Both the position numbers and the translations under genes were made by a program. DNA of 64,000 nucleotides from Plasmodiophora brassicae (lineage: Eukaryota; Endomyxa; Phytomyxea; Plasmodiophorida; Plasmodiophoridae): positions 496,001 to 560,000 of the forward strand of contig JASFAU010000009.1 of the NCBI GenBank assembly GCA_039704465.1, written 5' to 3'. The notes beneath the pieces are model-generated. The model saw only the letters and a program-made list of their open reading frames with translations, ran no database searches and was not told where the DNA came from. Below, in pieces: positions 63,849 through 64,000 of the stretch. How positions within the stretch are numbered: position 1 is the stretch's first letter; every line of letters begins with the position of its first letter.

Positions 63849-64000
63849 ATGCTGCCTGCAATCAACAATTGTGACATGTTTAGAGCTGCTGGTGAGCCTT
63901 GCGTCGCATGCACCACGCAGGACGGGCGTGAGTTCCCTGCGATAACTTCTGCTGGCACATGTATCGTGAACGGCAAGGAGCACATGCTGGATTGCCAGAT
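63849..64000 (+). CDS. Cysteine-rich protein fragment, runs off the right edge
   Basis: The forward frame is open from upstream of 63849 to the window end. It reads AINNCDMFRAAGEPCVACTT, then ITSAGTCIVNGKEHMLDC, with regularly spaced Cys as in secreted EGF/VWC-like modules. Start and end lie outside what can be judged. Confidence 0.35.
   Translation, partial: MLPAINNCDMFRAAGEPCVACTTQDGREFPAITSAGTCIVNGKEHMLDCQ

Overview
The window is nuclear DNA from a GC-rich eukaryotic microbe. The evidence is many short GT-AG introns (about 49-62 nt where I placed them exactly, for example in DDX41, MTFP1, JMJD7, SPRING1 and two 7TM-RGS genes), purely eukaryotic gene families, and three eukaryotic DNA transposon types (Crypton, MULE-like, pogo-like). 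Homologues of ciliary or tubulin-modifying proteins (TPGS2, LRRIQ3, a MAP10-like protein) point to a flagellated cell. 7TM-RGS receptors, SPRING1, DUF229, a chitin-deacetylase-type NodB protein and an SBF/MTMR5-13-like protein suggest the opisthokont side of the tree, but I cannot name the lineage.

0-7.5 kb is a repeat-rich island. Two paralogous secreted PA-like proteins (one cut by the left edge, one at 6.8-7.5 kb) flank a 21-bp tandem repeat, a MULE remnant with a SWIM finger, a multi-pass membrane gene, a ten-copy 23/24-bp satellite and a Crypton whose tyrosine recombinase keeps R, HxxR, H and Y but is broken by two single-base frame changes.

7.8-26 kb is gene-dense: RsmE-type rRNA methyltransferase, membrane-anchored NodB deacetylase, two tandem 7TM-RGS genes, a DHHC-family palmitoyltransferase divergent from nucleoporin NUP85, an unidentified multi-pass membrane protein convergent with JMJD7, a WD40 protein, and a tandem pair of secreted orphan proteins.

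26-47 kb holds MTFP1, a C2-like ORF, a DENN-domain Rab-GEF-type gene convergent with a C2-SBF2-GRAM-myotubularin gene, a secreted PI-PLC X-domain protein, DDX41, a 57-codon membrane smORF, a DUF229 phosphatase/sulfatase-like gene, a CDK9/CDK12-type kinase with an SR-like tail, and a DUF1764 protein.

47-64 kb holds an unidentified helical protein, TPGS2, two tandem PF03407-type glycosyltransferases, an FN3-like protein, a defective pogo-like element with 23-bp terminal inverted repeats and a 103-bp fold-back arm pair inside its transposase, a MAP10-like protein, a coiled-coil protein, LRRIQ3, SPRING1, and a truncated cysteine-rich ORF at the right edge.

Recurrent themes are membrane and phosphoinositide signalling (7TM-RGS, PLC-X, myotubularin, DENN), Golgi/ER glycosylation and sterol control (glycosyltransferases, SPRING1, DUF229), and microtubule/cilium proteins. 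Exon joins were made by eye from reading frame and splice consensus, so outer gene limits are approximate unless stated.
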